From NCBI GenBank assembly GCA_947374225.1, contig CANCAY010000011.1:1-62373 (forward strand): 62,373 nucleotides of DNA, read 5' to 3'. Made by a program: the position numbers and the translations under genes. Source of the DNA: Chitinophagaceae bacterium. Its GTDB lineage: Bacteria; Bacteroidota; Bacteroidia; Chitinophagales; Chitinophagaceae. Below the pieces are notes generated by a model that worked only from the letters and a program-made list of their open reading frames with translations, did not search any database and had not been told where the DNA came from. Each line of letters starts with the position of its first letter. The stretch's first letter is position 1. Below, in pieces: positions 55,149 to 62,373 of the stretch.

Positions 55149-56075
55149 GTGAATCAAGCATTAGACATATTAAAACAAGGCAATAAACCAGCAGAATTTG
55201 CGGGAATGGCTTTGTTATGGCACAAGGATCAGCATATTCCAGGTTCCACTCAGTACAGTATTAGAAGATACTCTGCATCGGATTCATGGACAACAGAAGA
55301 TACTGGCATGTTTGTATATCATTTTAATGCGCATCATCCAAAAGACAATTTTCTTGAATTGAGATTTTGTATTTCTGGGAATAGATATTGTGATAATAAA
55401 TTATGCGGTACTTGTAATCAATTGCCAACCGAAGATTGTGCAGGACCATTACGCACAGTGGATGTATTCTGTTTTCATTTTACTTCTACATTTTTACGCC
55501 AGTTTGTTCATAATGTAAAATTGAATTCTACAAAAGACGAAGTGTTGGCATTTAAACATCCAAATGCTTTTACCAAAATTTTCCCTTTAAGTATTCGTAA
55601 GCGCTCCACTTTAGACGAAGTGCTGAATCACACTTATACAGGGTCTTTGGAGAATATATTTATCAACGCAAAAATTCACGAATTACTTTTACAAAGTTTG
55701 GAAGGAGTTATAGACGATGAAAAAGAAGAAGGATTTTCTTGTAAATTTTTAGCTGACGAAAGAGGCAAGGAAAGTATTTATCAAGCGAGAGAAATTTTAC
55801 TTCAACATATTGGCGATCCTATTACGATTAAGGAATTAAGTCGTAAAGTGGCTATGAATGAATGTTACTTGAAAAAAGGGTTTAAAGAAATTTTCGGCAC
55901 CACTATATTTGATTATTACCAACAACAAAGAATGGAACATGCTAAATACTTGTTGTATGAAAAAGCCTTAAGTGTTACCGATGTTTCTGCATTATTAGGG
56001 TATTCCTCCATTTCGCATTTCTCTGCTGCTTTCAAGAAGCATACAGGCCTAAAGCCTTGTGAATTGTTGAACTAA
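55149..56075 (+). CDS. AraC-family transcription regulator with Cys-rich sensor domain
   Basis: 308 residues starting with GTG. The C-terminal 100 residues are a double helix-turn-helix (ITIKELSRKVAMNECYLKKG and SVTDVSALLGYSSISHFSAA). The N-terminal half holds six cysteines, C74, C81, C86, C89, C97 and C108, of which CDNKLCGTCNQLPTEDC is dense enough to bind a metal or cluster or to sense redox; this is inference. It may control itself, divergent gyrB or the downstream amidohydrolase. Confidence 0.85.
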   Translation: MNQALDILKQGNKPAEFAGMALLWHKDQHIPGSTQYSIRRYSASDSWTTEDTGMFVYHFNAHHPKDNFLELRFCISGNRYCDNKLCGTCNQLPTEDCAGPLRTVDVFCFHFTSTFLRQFVHNVKLNSTKDEVLAFKHPNAFTKIFPLSIRKRSTLDEVLNHTYTGSLENIFINAKIHELLLQSLEGVIDDEKEEGFSCKFLADERGKESIYQAREILLQHIGDPITIKELSRKVAMNECYLKKGFKEIFGTTIFDYYQQQRMEHAKYLLYEKALSVTDVSALLGYSSISHFSAAFKKHTGLKPCELLN

Positions 56076-56117
56076 TTTCGTTTTATTTTAGTTATTTTTA
56101 TTTTCTAAATATTTACT

Positions 56118-57743
56118 ATGCGTCAATTATTTGCTATTGTTATGATGGTGTTATGCAGTTCTTGTATCAACCAAAGAGTGGACTTGATAGTGCATCATGC
56201 ACAAATCTATACCGTTAATAATGATTTTAGTACAGCAGAAGCCATGGCTATTCAAGACGGTAAAATAATTGCAGTAGGATCGAATGACGAAATTTTAAAA
56301 GATTATCAATCCGACAGTGTAGTGAATGCAGATGGCGCAATTATATATCCTGGTTTTGTGGATGCACATGCTCATTTCATGGGGTATGGTCAATCCTTAT
56401 ATGCAGTGGATTTGATGTTCATTCCTTCTTGGGAAGAAGCTATTGCTAGAGTAAAAGATTTTGCTATAAAACATCCAGGTAAAGGATGGATTAAAGGACG
56501 TGGTTGGGATCAAAATCGTTTTCCTGGCAAAGCATTTCCAACGAATGCTGAATTAAATATTTTATTTCCAGATCGCCCTGTTTTATTAGAAAGGGTAGAC
56601 GGTCATGCAAGTGTTGCGAATGACTTTGCTTTAAAATTGGCAGGTGTAAAACCAGGTCAAACAATTGAAGGTGGACAGTTCACAATGCAAGACGGTAAGT
56701 TGACTGGATTATTAGTGGACAATGCAGTTGGGGTAGTAGAAAGTCATGTTCCAGCCGCAACGAAAGCGGATTATAAAGACTGGTTCACTGCTGCTCAACA
56801 AAATTGTTTTGCTACAGGATTAACTACTATTACTGATTGTGGATTGAGCCCTTCAGATATTGACCAAGTGGACGCTTTACAAAAAAGCAATGATTTAAAA
56901 ATGCGTTTGTATGTAATGTTGAGTGATAAGCCTGAATCATATACTTCAAAATATTTTACTGGCGGCGGATATGTTACAGATAGATTGTCGGTTAAAGGGG
57001 TGAAAGTATATGGTGATGGAGCATTGGGAAGTAGAGGTGCATGTTTATTGCAACCTTATGCTGACAAAGCGGGCTGGTCTGGATTTTTATTAAGTAGTCC
57101 AGCGCATTTTGATTCAGTTGCTGCAAAACTAATTAATACCGATTTTCAAATGTGTACCCATGCTATTGGGGATAGTGCTAACAGAACCATTTTAAAAGTG
57201 TATGCTAAATATTTAAAAGGAAAGAATGATAAGCGTTGGAGAATTGAGCATGCTCAAATTATCAATGCTGCTGATTTTCATTACTTTGGCGATAATAGTA
57301 TTATTCCTTCAGTTCAACCCACACATGGCACAAGTGATATGTATTGGGCAGGAGATAGATTGGGTGCAGTAAGATTGAAGGGAGGCTATGCTTACAAACA
57401 ATTATTGGAACAAAACAATTGGTTGCCATTGGGAACCGATTTTCCAGTAGAGGAGATAAATCCATTTAAGACTTTTTTAGCAGCCGTAGCAAGACAAGAT
57501 GCAAAAGGTTTTCCAGCTGGAGGTTTTCAAATAGAGAATGTATTAACACGTGAACAAGCAATTCGTGGTATGACCATTTGGGCTGCCAAAGCAAACCGTA
57601 TGGAAAAACAAATAGGGTCAATTGAAGTAGGAAAGAAAGCCGATTTTATTATACTAGACAAGGACTTAATGAAAGTACCTTCTGATAGTATTTTGCATGT
57701 AAAAGTGCTGAAGACCTATTTGAATGGAGAGCGTGTGCATTAA
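56118..57743 (+). CDS. amidohydrolase family lipoprotein (YtcJ-like)
   Basis: 541 residues. The N-terminus is a lipoprotein signal with lipobox LCSSC (Cys16), so it sits in the envelope, probably outside the inner membrane. The catalytic part is an amidohydrolase barrel of the YtcJ type: metal-binding VDAHAHFMGYG, then CTHAIGDSAN, RIEHAQI and LGTDFPVEEINPF. Substrate unknown. It follows the AraC-type regulator by 42 nt with no box of its own, and may be co-transcribed. Its stop is the left tip of the inverted repeat downstream. Confidence 0.88.
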   Translation: MRQLFAIVMMVLCSSCINQRVDLIVHHAQIYTVNNDFSTAEAMAIQDGKIIAVGSNDEILKDYQSDSVVNADGAIIYPGFVDAHAHFMGYGQSLYAVDLMFIPSWEEAIARVKDFAIKHPGKGWIKGRGWDQNRFPGKAFPTNAELNILFPDRPVLLERVDGHASVANDFALKLAGVKPGQTIEGGQFTMQDGKLTGLLVDNAVGVVESHVPAATKADYKDWFTAAQQNCFATGLTTITDCGLSPSDIDQVDALQKSNDLKMRLYVMLSDKPESYTSKYFTGGGYVTDRLSVKGVKVYGDGALGSRGACLLQPYADKAGWSGFLLSSPAHFDSVAAKLINTDFQMCTHAIGDSANRTILKVYAKYLKGKNDKRWRIEHAQIINAADFHYFGDNSIIPSVQPTHGTSDMYWAGDRLGAVRLKGGYAYKQLLEQNNWLPLGTDFPVEEINPFKTFLAAVARQDAKGFPAGGFQIENVLTREQAIRGMTIWAAKANRMEKQIGSIEVGKKADFIILDKDLMKVPSDSILHVKVLKTYLNGERVH

Positions 57744-57944
57744 TTTAGAATTCATAAGTTGGGAACATTCCAATACTGAACTCTGAGTCATAGCGTAAAA
57801 AAAAGGGGAAAGTTAAACGTCAAGAAAGTCAGCATGTTTGAGCACGTAGTGCGAGTTCTGACTTTTAGTTTAAGCTTTCCCCTTTTTAGCGTAATGACGA
57901 ACAGAGAAGGATGGAATGTTCAGCCAACGTTGAATTCTAAATTA
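57741..57944. repeat. 204-bp inverted repeat (foldback repeat B) between convergent genes
   Basis: The whole gap between the amidohydrolase and fumC is one interrupted palindrome. The tips TAATTTAGAATTCA (57741-57754) and TGAATTCTAAATTA (57931-57944) match perfectly and contain both stop codons. Inside, matching blocks in order are GTTGG, GAACATTCCA, CTCTG, GTCAT, AAAAA-GGGGAAAG, TTAAAC and AAGTCAG, around a centre GCAC-GTA-GTGC. Its right arm includes 57883-57919, which is 31/37 identical to the module in repeat A. Confidence 0.8.
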
Positions 57945-59336
57945 CAATCCCACCATGTCTTTAGGAATAACCCATGCATCAAATTCTTCAGGAGTAACAT
58001 ATCCTAATTTCACCGCCATCTCTTTTAATGTGGTTCCTTCTTTATGTGCTTTTTGAGCAATCTCTGCAGACTTATAATAACCAATCTTAGTGTTCAATGA
58101 AGTCACTAACATTAAACTATTATTTACGTGCTTATTAATATTAGCTTCGATTGGCTCTAATCCAATAGCGCATTTATCATTGAAGCTTACGCAACCATCA
58201 CCAATTAATCTTGCACTGTGTAAGAAATTATAAATCATTACTGGTTTAAATACATTTAGTTCAAAATGTCCCATAGAACCTCCAACGTTAATGGCAACGT
58301 CGTTACCCATAACTTGTGCAGCAATCATTGTTAAAGCTTCTGATTGCGTAGGATTTACTTTGCCAGGCATGATAGAAGAGCCAGGCTCATTGTCTGGAAT
58401 GAATAATTCACCAATTCCACTTCTTGGTCCAGAAGACAACATACGAACGTCGTTTGCGATTTTCATTAAGCTAACTGCTACTGTTTTTAATGCACCATGT
58501 GTTTCTACAATAGCGTCATGTGCTGCTAATGCTTCAAATTTATTTTCAGCAGTCACAAATGGTAAGCCAGTTAAATTTGCAATATGTTTTGCAACATTTT
58601 CTGAATAACCTTTTGGGGTATTAATTCCGGTACCAACTGCAGTACCACCCAATGCTAATTCACTTAAATGTTCTAATGTATTATTGATTGCTTTTAATCC
58701 ATGTTTCAATTGGCTAGCATATCCACTAATTTCTTGACCTAAAGTTAATGGGGTAGCGTCCATAAAGTGGGTACGTCCAATTTTTACCACATGCATGAAA
58801 GCAGCACTCTTAGCATCCAAAGTATTTTTCAACGTGGTAATACCTGGAATAGTTGTTTCCTTTAAAATCTGGTAAGCTGCAATATGCATTGCAGTTGGAA
58901 AAGTATCGTTAGAAGACTGAGACTTATTTACATCGTCATTTGGGTGTAAGAATTTTTCTTTATCTGTCAAGCTTCCTCCTTGAATAACATGACCACGATA
59001 TGCAATCACTTCATTCATGTTCATATTACTTTGGGTACCACTACCTGTCTGCCATACAACTAACGGAAATTGATCGTCTAGTTTACCTGCTAATATTTCA
59101 TCACAAACTTGTCCAATTAGAACACATTTTTCTTTTGGTAAAACACCTGCATCAAAATTAGTTAAGGCTGCTGCTTTTTTTAAATATGCGAATGCCTTAA
59201 TGATTTCTTTAGGCATGCGATTGATGTCTTGCGCAATCTTAAAATTCTCGATACTTCTTTGTGTTTGTGCACCCCAATAAACATGTGATGGCACTTTCAC
59301 TTCTCCCATTGTGTCTTTCTCAATTCTGTATTCCAT
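57942..59336 (-). CDS. fumC: fumarate hydratase class II
   Basis: Interconverts fumarate and malate in the TCA cycle; iron-free tetramer. 464 residues with the family signature [11 protein letters not shown], the N-terminal [12 protein letters not shown], and the active-site His segment [16 protein letters not shown]. Length is standard. It has its own -7 box, and its stop codon forms the right tip of the 204-bp inverted repeat. Confidence 0.97.
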   Translation of the reverse strand: MEYRIEKDTMGEVKVPSHVYWGAQTQRSIENFKIAQDINRMPKEIIKAFAYLKKAAALTNFDAGVLPKEKCVLIGQVCDEILAGKLDDQFPLVVWQTGSGTQSNMNMNEVIAYRGHVIQGGSLTDKEKFLHPNDDVNKSQSSNDTFPTAMHIAAYQILKETTIPGITTLKNTLDAKSAAFMHVVKIGRTHFMDATPLTLGQEISGYASQLKHGLKAINNTLEHLSELALGGTAVGTGINTPKGYSENVAKHIANLTGLPFVTAENKFEALAAHDAIVETHGALKTVAVSLMKIANDVRMLSSGPRSGIGELFIPDNEPGSSIMPGKVNPTQSEALTMIAAQVMGNDVAINVGGSMGHFELNVFKPVMIYNFLHSARLIGDGCVSFNDKCAIGLEPIEANINKHVNNSLMLVTSLNTKIGYYKSAEIAQKAHKEGTTLKEMAVKLGYVTPEEFDAWVIPKDMVGL

Positions 59337-59357
59337 AGTTGCAATATTTTAATACCG

Positions 59358-59365
59358 CAAAGGTA
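59358..59365 (-). promoter_or_regulatory. -7 promoter box TACCTTTG for fumC
   Basis: Minus-strand TAnnTTTG match about 22 nt before the ATG, in the gap after the crotonase gene. Confidence 0.6.
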
Positions 59366-59376
59366 ACACAGAGGCA

Positions 59377-60156
59377 CTAATGTCCTTTAAATTCTGGCTT
59401 TCTTTTTTCTATAAATGCTTGGATTCCTTCTTTGCAATCTTCTGTAACAAAGCAATCTCCAAAAAGGGTAGCTTCTAAGTCGTAGCCATTGATAGATTCA
59501 TCCCATGCTGCGTTCACTGCTTTTATGGAATTAGTTACTGCAATGGGTGCTTTGGTATGGCTGGCTCCAAGGATTGACTGGGCTTTGGCGATAAGGTCTG
59601 ATTGTGGTACCACATAATTTACAAGGCCATATTCGAGTGCCTGAGCAGCAGTAATACTATTGCCAGTGACTATTAATTCCATCGCCCTTGCTTTACCTAC
59701 TTTTTGAGTAAGTCGCTGACTACCTCCATAACCTGGCATGATGCCTAGGTTTACTTCAGGTTGACCAAATAAGGCGTTTTCAGAGGCGATTATGAAATGA
59801 CAACTCATTGCTAATTCGCAACCTCCACCTAATGCATATCCATTAACACAAGCAATTACAGGCTTAGGTGAGTTTTCAATTTTAGCAAAGACCGATTGCC
59901 CTTTTTTTGCAACGGCGATAGCGGCCTCTTTTGAAAGCGCTTCAAATTCTTTGATATCGGCACCTGCAACAAAACTTTTAAGCCCTGCCCCAGTGATGAT
60001 AACACTTTTAATTTCCGGAAATTTATATACACGATCCATGACAGCTTCCAAGTCTAGCATGACCTGTTGATTCAACGCATTTAATTTGTCAGGACGATTG
60101 ATAGTAATGATCAGTGTATGATCTTCTAATTTTGTAAACAATGTTTGGAATGACAT
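59377..60156 (-). CDS. enoyl-CoA hydratase/isomerase (crotonase family)
   Basis: 259 residues. The oxyanion-hole motifs are SFVAGADIKEF and NGYALGGGCELAMSC; catalytic Glu residues are probably in GGGCELA and QPEVNLGIMPGYGG. Both acidic residues of hydratases are present, so a short-chain enoyl-CoA hydratase is likely, though related functions (isomerase, dehydratase) cannot be excluded. It follows the B12-binding gene by 28 nt. Confidence 0.9.
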   Translation of the reverse strand: MSFQTLFTKLEDHTLIITINRPDKLNALNQQVMLDLEAVMDRVYKFPEIKSVIITGAGLKSFVAGADIKEFEALSKEAAIAVAKKGQSVFAKIENSPKPVIACVNGYALGGGCELAMSCHFIIASENALFGQPEVNLGIMPGYGGSQRLTQKVGKARAMELIVTGNSITAAQALEYGLVNYVVPQSDLIAKAQSILGASHTKAPIAVTNSIKAVNAAWDESINGYDLEATLFGDCFVTEDCKEGIQAFIEKRKPEFKGH

Positions 60157-60184
60157 ATAAAAGCAATTTAAGTTAAAAATCGTT

Positions 60185-60595
60185 TTACTTTCTGTGCTCC
60201 GCTACCCAAGTTCGAATGTAGTCTGCAATATCAGACGTGTTGGCCCCTGGTGTAAATAAAGTGCCAATACCCATGGAACTAAGTGCATTGGTGTCAGCAT
60301 CTGGTATAATTCCCCCGCCTGTTAACAATACATCTTTTAAACCCTTGTCTTGCATGAGCTGGTATACTTTTGGAAATACAGTCATATGCGCGCCTGATAA
60401 TATGCTTATACCAATAGCATCAACGTCTTCTTGTAATGCAGCTTGTACTACCATTTCAGGACTTTGACGTAAACCAGTATAAATAACTTCCATACCAGCA
60501 TCCCTCAAAGCGGTTGCAATAATTTTAGCGCCACGATCATGGCCGTCTAATCCTACTTTAGCAACTAATACTCTTATTGGTTTTTGTACGCTCAT
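60185..60595 (-). CDS. stand-alone cobalamin-binding protein (methylmalonyl-CoA mutase C-terminal type)
   Basis: 136 residues with the B12 lower-ligand motif LDGHDRGAKIIA (His19), then ISILSGAHMTVFPK and LTGGGIIPDADTNAL, the usual loops that hold cobalamin. It equals the C-terminal domain of methylmalonyl-CoA mutase without a catalytic part, which would have to be encoded elsewhere, or it has another partner. It stands 16 nt after gltX and 28 nt before the crotonase gene. Confidence 0.9.
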   Translation of the reverse strand: MSVQKPIRVLVAKVGLDGHDRGAKIIATALRDAGMEVIYTGLRQSPEMVVQAALQEDVDAIGISILSGAHMTVFPKVYQLMQDKGLKDVLLTGGGIIPDADTNALSSMGIGTLFTPGANTSDIADYIRTWVAEHRK

Positions 60596-60611
60596 ATATA
60601 TACAAGTTACG

Positions 60612-62159
60612 CTAATTCGTGGATAATAATTGTAAGCAATATTGAATTCTATTGCAAGTGTCTTTTAGTTCTATAGCTTCCACAATTTCAAATACGCCTG
60701 GTCCAAATTTACCCCCTACTAACATGATTCTAAATGGCAACATTAATTCGCCAGGTTTAAGTTCATGCAGTGTAGCTAGTTCTTTAAAATGTGCTTCTAA
60801 TTCAATAGCAGGAATAGTTTGTTTACCTGCACTTATATGGTCCGTATAAATCCCAACAAGTGCTTCAAAGAATTGCTGTTTTTTTACTTCCCATTTAGGA
60901 GCAATGGATGCGGTGTCTATTGTAGTGGGTGCTTTAAAGAAGAAAGCGCTTTGTGTAATAAAATCAGGTAATAAATGACAACGCTCTTTTACTAGTCCAA
61001 TGATCTTTACTAAATAGTCGTGTTCATGAATTTCAATTGCTGCCTGGTCAAAATAGGGCTGAACTAATTGGGATAATTTTTCATTATCCATTATTTTAAT
61101 CCATTCTTGGTTGAACCATTTTGCTTTTTCATAATCAAATTTAGCGCCGCCTTTATGCACCCTGTCTAAAGAAAAATTAGCAATCAATTCTTCCATTGTA
61201 AAAATTTCTTTATCGGTACCATCATTCCAGCCAAGTAAGGCCAACAAATTTATAAATGCTTCTGGTAAGAAACCCTTCTCTTTAAATCCGATAGTAGTTT
61301 CTTTAGTGATTGGGTCGGTCCAGTCCATTGCAAACACAGGGAAGCCTAGTCGCTCGCCGTCACGTTTACTTAGTTTTCCATGTCCGTCTGGCTTTAATAT
61401 TAATGGCAAATGCGCCCATTTAGGCATCTGATCTAATCCAAATAAATACTTCCATAATAAAATATGCACTGGCGCACTTGGCAGCCATTCTTCTCCTCTA
61501 AATGCATGAGTTATTTTCATTAAATGATCGTCCACAACCACTGCTAAATGATAGGTCGGCATGCCGTCTGCTTTTAATAAAACTTTGTCGTCAACGGTGC
61601 TTGCATCAAAGCAAACTTCGCCCCTAATAATATCTTCAAAAACCACTTCTTCATTCTCTGGCATTTTGATTCTAACAACATGCGGAGTATTGTTTTTTAA
61701 TAATGCTTCTACTTCTTCTGCAGACAATGAAATTGAATTTTTCATTTCCATTCTATGCGCTCTGCTATACTGAAAATTTGGAATCTCTGCTCTCTTTGCT
61801 TCTAAGTCTGAAGGAGTATCAAATGCATAATAGGCATTGCCTTGTGCAATTAATTGATCTGCATATTTTTTATAGTCTGCTTTACGCTCACTTTGTCGGT
61901 AGGGGCCATAAGCACCTCCATGCACAGGACTCTCGTCTGGAGACAATCCACACCAAGCTAAAGTGTCTAAAATATATTGTTCAGCACCTGAAACAAATCT
62001 TGATTGATCCGTGTCTTCTATTCTTAATATAAATTCTCCATTATTGTGTTTTGCAAATAAGTAATTAAACAAAACGGTTCTAACGCCACCAAGGTGTAAC
62101 CCGCCCGTAGGAGAGGGCGCAAACCTTACTCTAACCTTTGCATCCATGCTTTTATTCAT
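60612..62159 (-). CDS. gltX: glutamyl-tRNA synthetase
   Basis: Class I synthetase for tRNA-Glu, 515 residues from ATG 62159. HIGH-type motif APSPTGGLHLGGVR, KMSKS-type loop KLSKRDGERLG, and the anticodon-binding part after about residue 340. The start is fixed by the -7 box TATCTTTG, which ends 5 nt before it and excludes the Met at 62180; a third Met, at 62147, is also possible. The B12-binding and crotonase genes follow on the same strand. Confidence 0.96.
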   Translation of the reverse strand: MNKSMDAKVRVRFAPSPTGGLHLGGVRTVLFNYLFAKHNNGEFILRIEDTDQSRFVSGAEQYILDTLAWCGLSPDESPVHGGAYGPYRQSERKADYKKYADQLIAQGNAYYAFDTPSDLEAKRAEIPNFQYSRAHRMEMKNSISLSAEEVEALLKNNTPHVVRIKMPENEEVVFEDIIRGEVCFDASTVDDKVLLKADGMPTYHLAVVVDDHLMKITHAFRGEEWLPSAPVHILLWKYLFGLDQMPKWAHLPLILKPDGHGKLSKRDGERLGFPVFAMDWTDPITKETTIGFKEKGFLPEAFINLLALLGWNDGTDKEIFTMEELIANFSLDRVHKGGAKFDYEKAKWFNQEWIKIMDNEKLSQLVQPYFDQAAIEIHEHDYLVKIIGLVKERCHLLPDFITQSAFFFKAPTTIDTASIAPKWEVKKQQFFEALVGIYTDHISAGKQTIPAIELEAHFKELATLHELKPGELMLPFRIMLVGGKFGPGVFEIVEAIELKDTCNRIQYCLQLLSTN

Positions 62160-62164
62160 TTTTA

Positions 62165-62172
62165 CAAAGATA
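62165..62172 (-). promoter_or_regulatory. -7 promoter box TATCTTTG for gltX
   Basis: Exact TAnnTTTG match ending 5 nt before ATG 62159; divergent to an identical box at 62199-62206. Confidence 0.65.
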
Positions 62173-62198
62173 ATATTCAAACAGGCAAAAGAACTATT

Positions 62199-62206
62199 TA
62201 TCTTTG
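62199..62206 (+). promoter_or_regulatory. -7 promoter box TATCTTTG for the deacetylase gene
   Basis: Exact TAnnTTTG match ending 3 nt before ATG 62210. Confidence 0.65.
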
Positions 62207-62209
62207 GTT

Positions 62210-62373
62210 ATGTATTTGATTAAAACACCTTTTTGGCTAAGGGCTTTATACCCTAGTTGTACTTGGAGAATTCCCGCTAAGGAGAAAGTGATTTATTTAA
62301 GTTTTGACGACGGGCCACACCCCACCGCAACCCCTTTTGTACTTGCAGCATTGGCTAAATACAATGCGAAAGC
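62210..62373 (+). CDS. polysaccharide deacetylase family protein (5' part only)
   Basis: The first 54 codons of a gene that runs out of the window. It begins MYLIKTPFWLRALYPSC, then IYLSFDDGPHPTATPFVLAA, which contains the NodB-domain motif with the catalytic Asp pair (SFDDGPHP). Such enzymes remove N- or O-acetyl groups from cell-wall or surface polysaccharides. The short stretch before the motif suggests a compact cytoplasmic or weakly anchored form. It is divergent to gltX. Confidence 0.85.
   Translation, partial: MYLIKTPFWLRALYPSCTWRIPAKEKVIYLSFDDGPHPTATPFVLAALAKYNAK

Overview
The window reads as chromosomal backbone of an AT-rich, Gram-negative Bacteroidota, most likely of the Chitinophagaceae (family-level inference; no rRNA is present to confirm it). 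Support: an LpxC-FabZ fusion, DUF3098 beside FtsX, a secreted protease with a C-terminal Por/type IX sorting domain, two tandem ClpPs, an RprY-type response regulator, almost no Shine-Dalgarno sites, and about twenty copies of the Bacteroidota -7 promoter box TAnnTTTG in front of genes. No transposase, integrase, phage or CRISPR signal was seen, so most of the window is housekeeping.

Layout. 1-2936: end of the F1Fo ATP synthase operon (atpE partial, atpF, atpH, atpA) closed by a terminator, with no atpG after atpA. 3001-6130: ABC-2 exporter, LolA-like protein and a secreted unknown. 6133-9926: pdxA facing rsmA, a 2-hydroxyacid dehydrogenase, greA and a HIT protein. 9942-16463: ruvC, a flippase-like membrane protein, DUF3108, and a leftward ftsX-DUF3098-uppP-MFS-MBL run. 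16629-20454: leuS and ruvB. 20531-25148: leftward copA-like P-type ATPase, recQ and response regulator. 25231-26863: tsaE and alanine dehydrogenase. 26875-32066: leftward HD hydrolase, lpxD, lpxC/fabZ, lpxA and ABC ATPase (lipid A). 32188-34110: small unknown, PhnP-like MBL hydrolase and HhH protein. 34272-38587: leftward tig, clpP, clpP, clpX and an unlisted 48-codon gene (protein quality control). 38728-43175: tRNA-Leu(UAG), fRMsr, flippase, dtd, MazG-like protein, glycyl-tRNA synthetase. 43472-48593: ferredoxin reductase, giant S8 protease, lipoprotein. 48622-57743: mfd, DUF4870, a small unknown, gyrB, Cys-rich AraC regulator, amidohydrolase. 57942-62373: fumC, crotonase, B12-binding protein, gltX, and the start of a polysaccharide deacetylase.

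The least explained signals lie between genes. Two convergent gaps (43176-43471 and 57744-57941) carry long imperfect hairpins that share a 37-nt module (31 of 37 identical), which looks like a dispersed foldback repeat; the second is a 204-bp inverted repeat whose tips are the stop codons of both neighbours. Other candidates are a string of four palindromes at 52445-52564, GTCATT sites spaced by helical turns upstream of the AraC gene, a hairpin just after the greA promoter, and hairpins between atpE and atpF. Many -7 boxes sit only 4 to 9 nt before the start codon, which implies leaderless or nearly leaderless mRNAs and helped decide several starts, including a GTG start and the start of the cut-off last gene.
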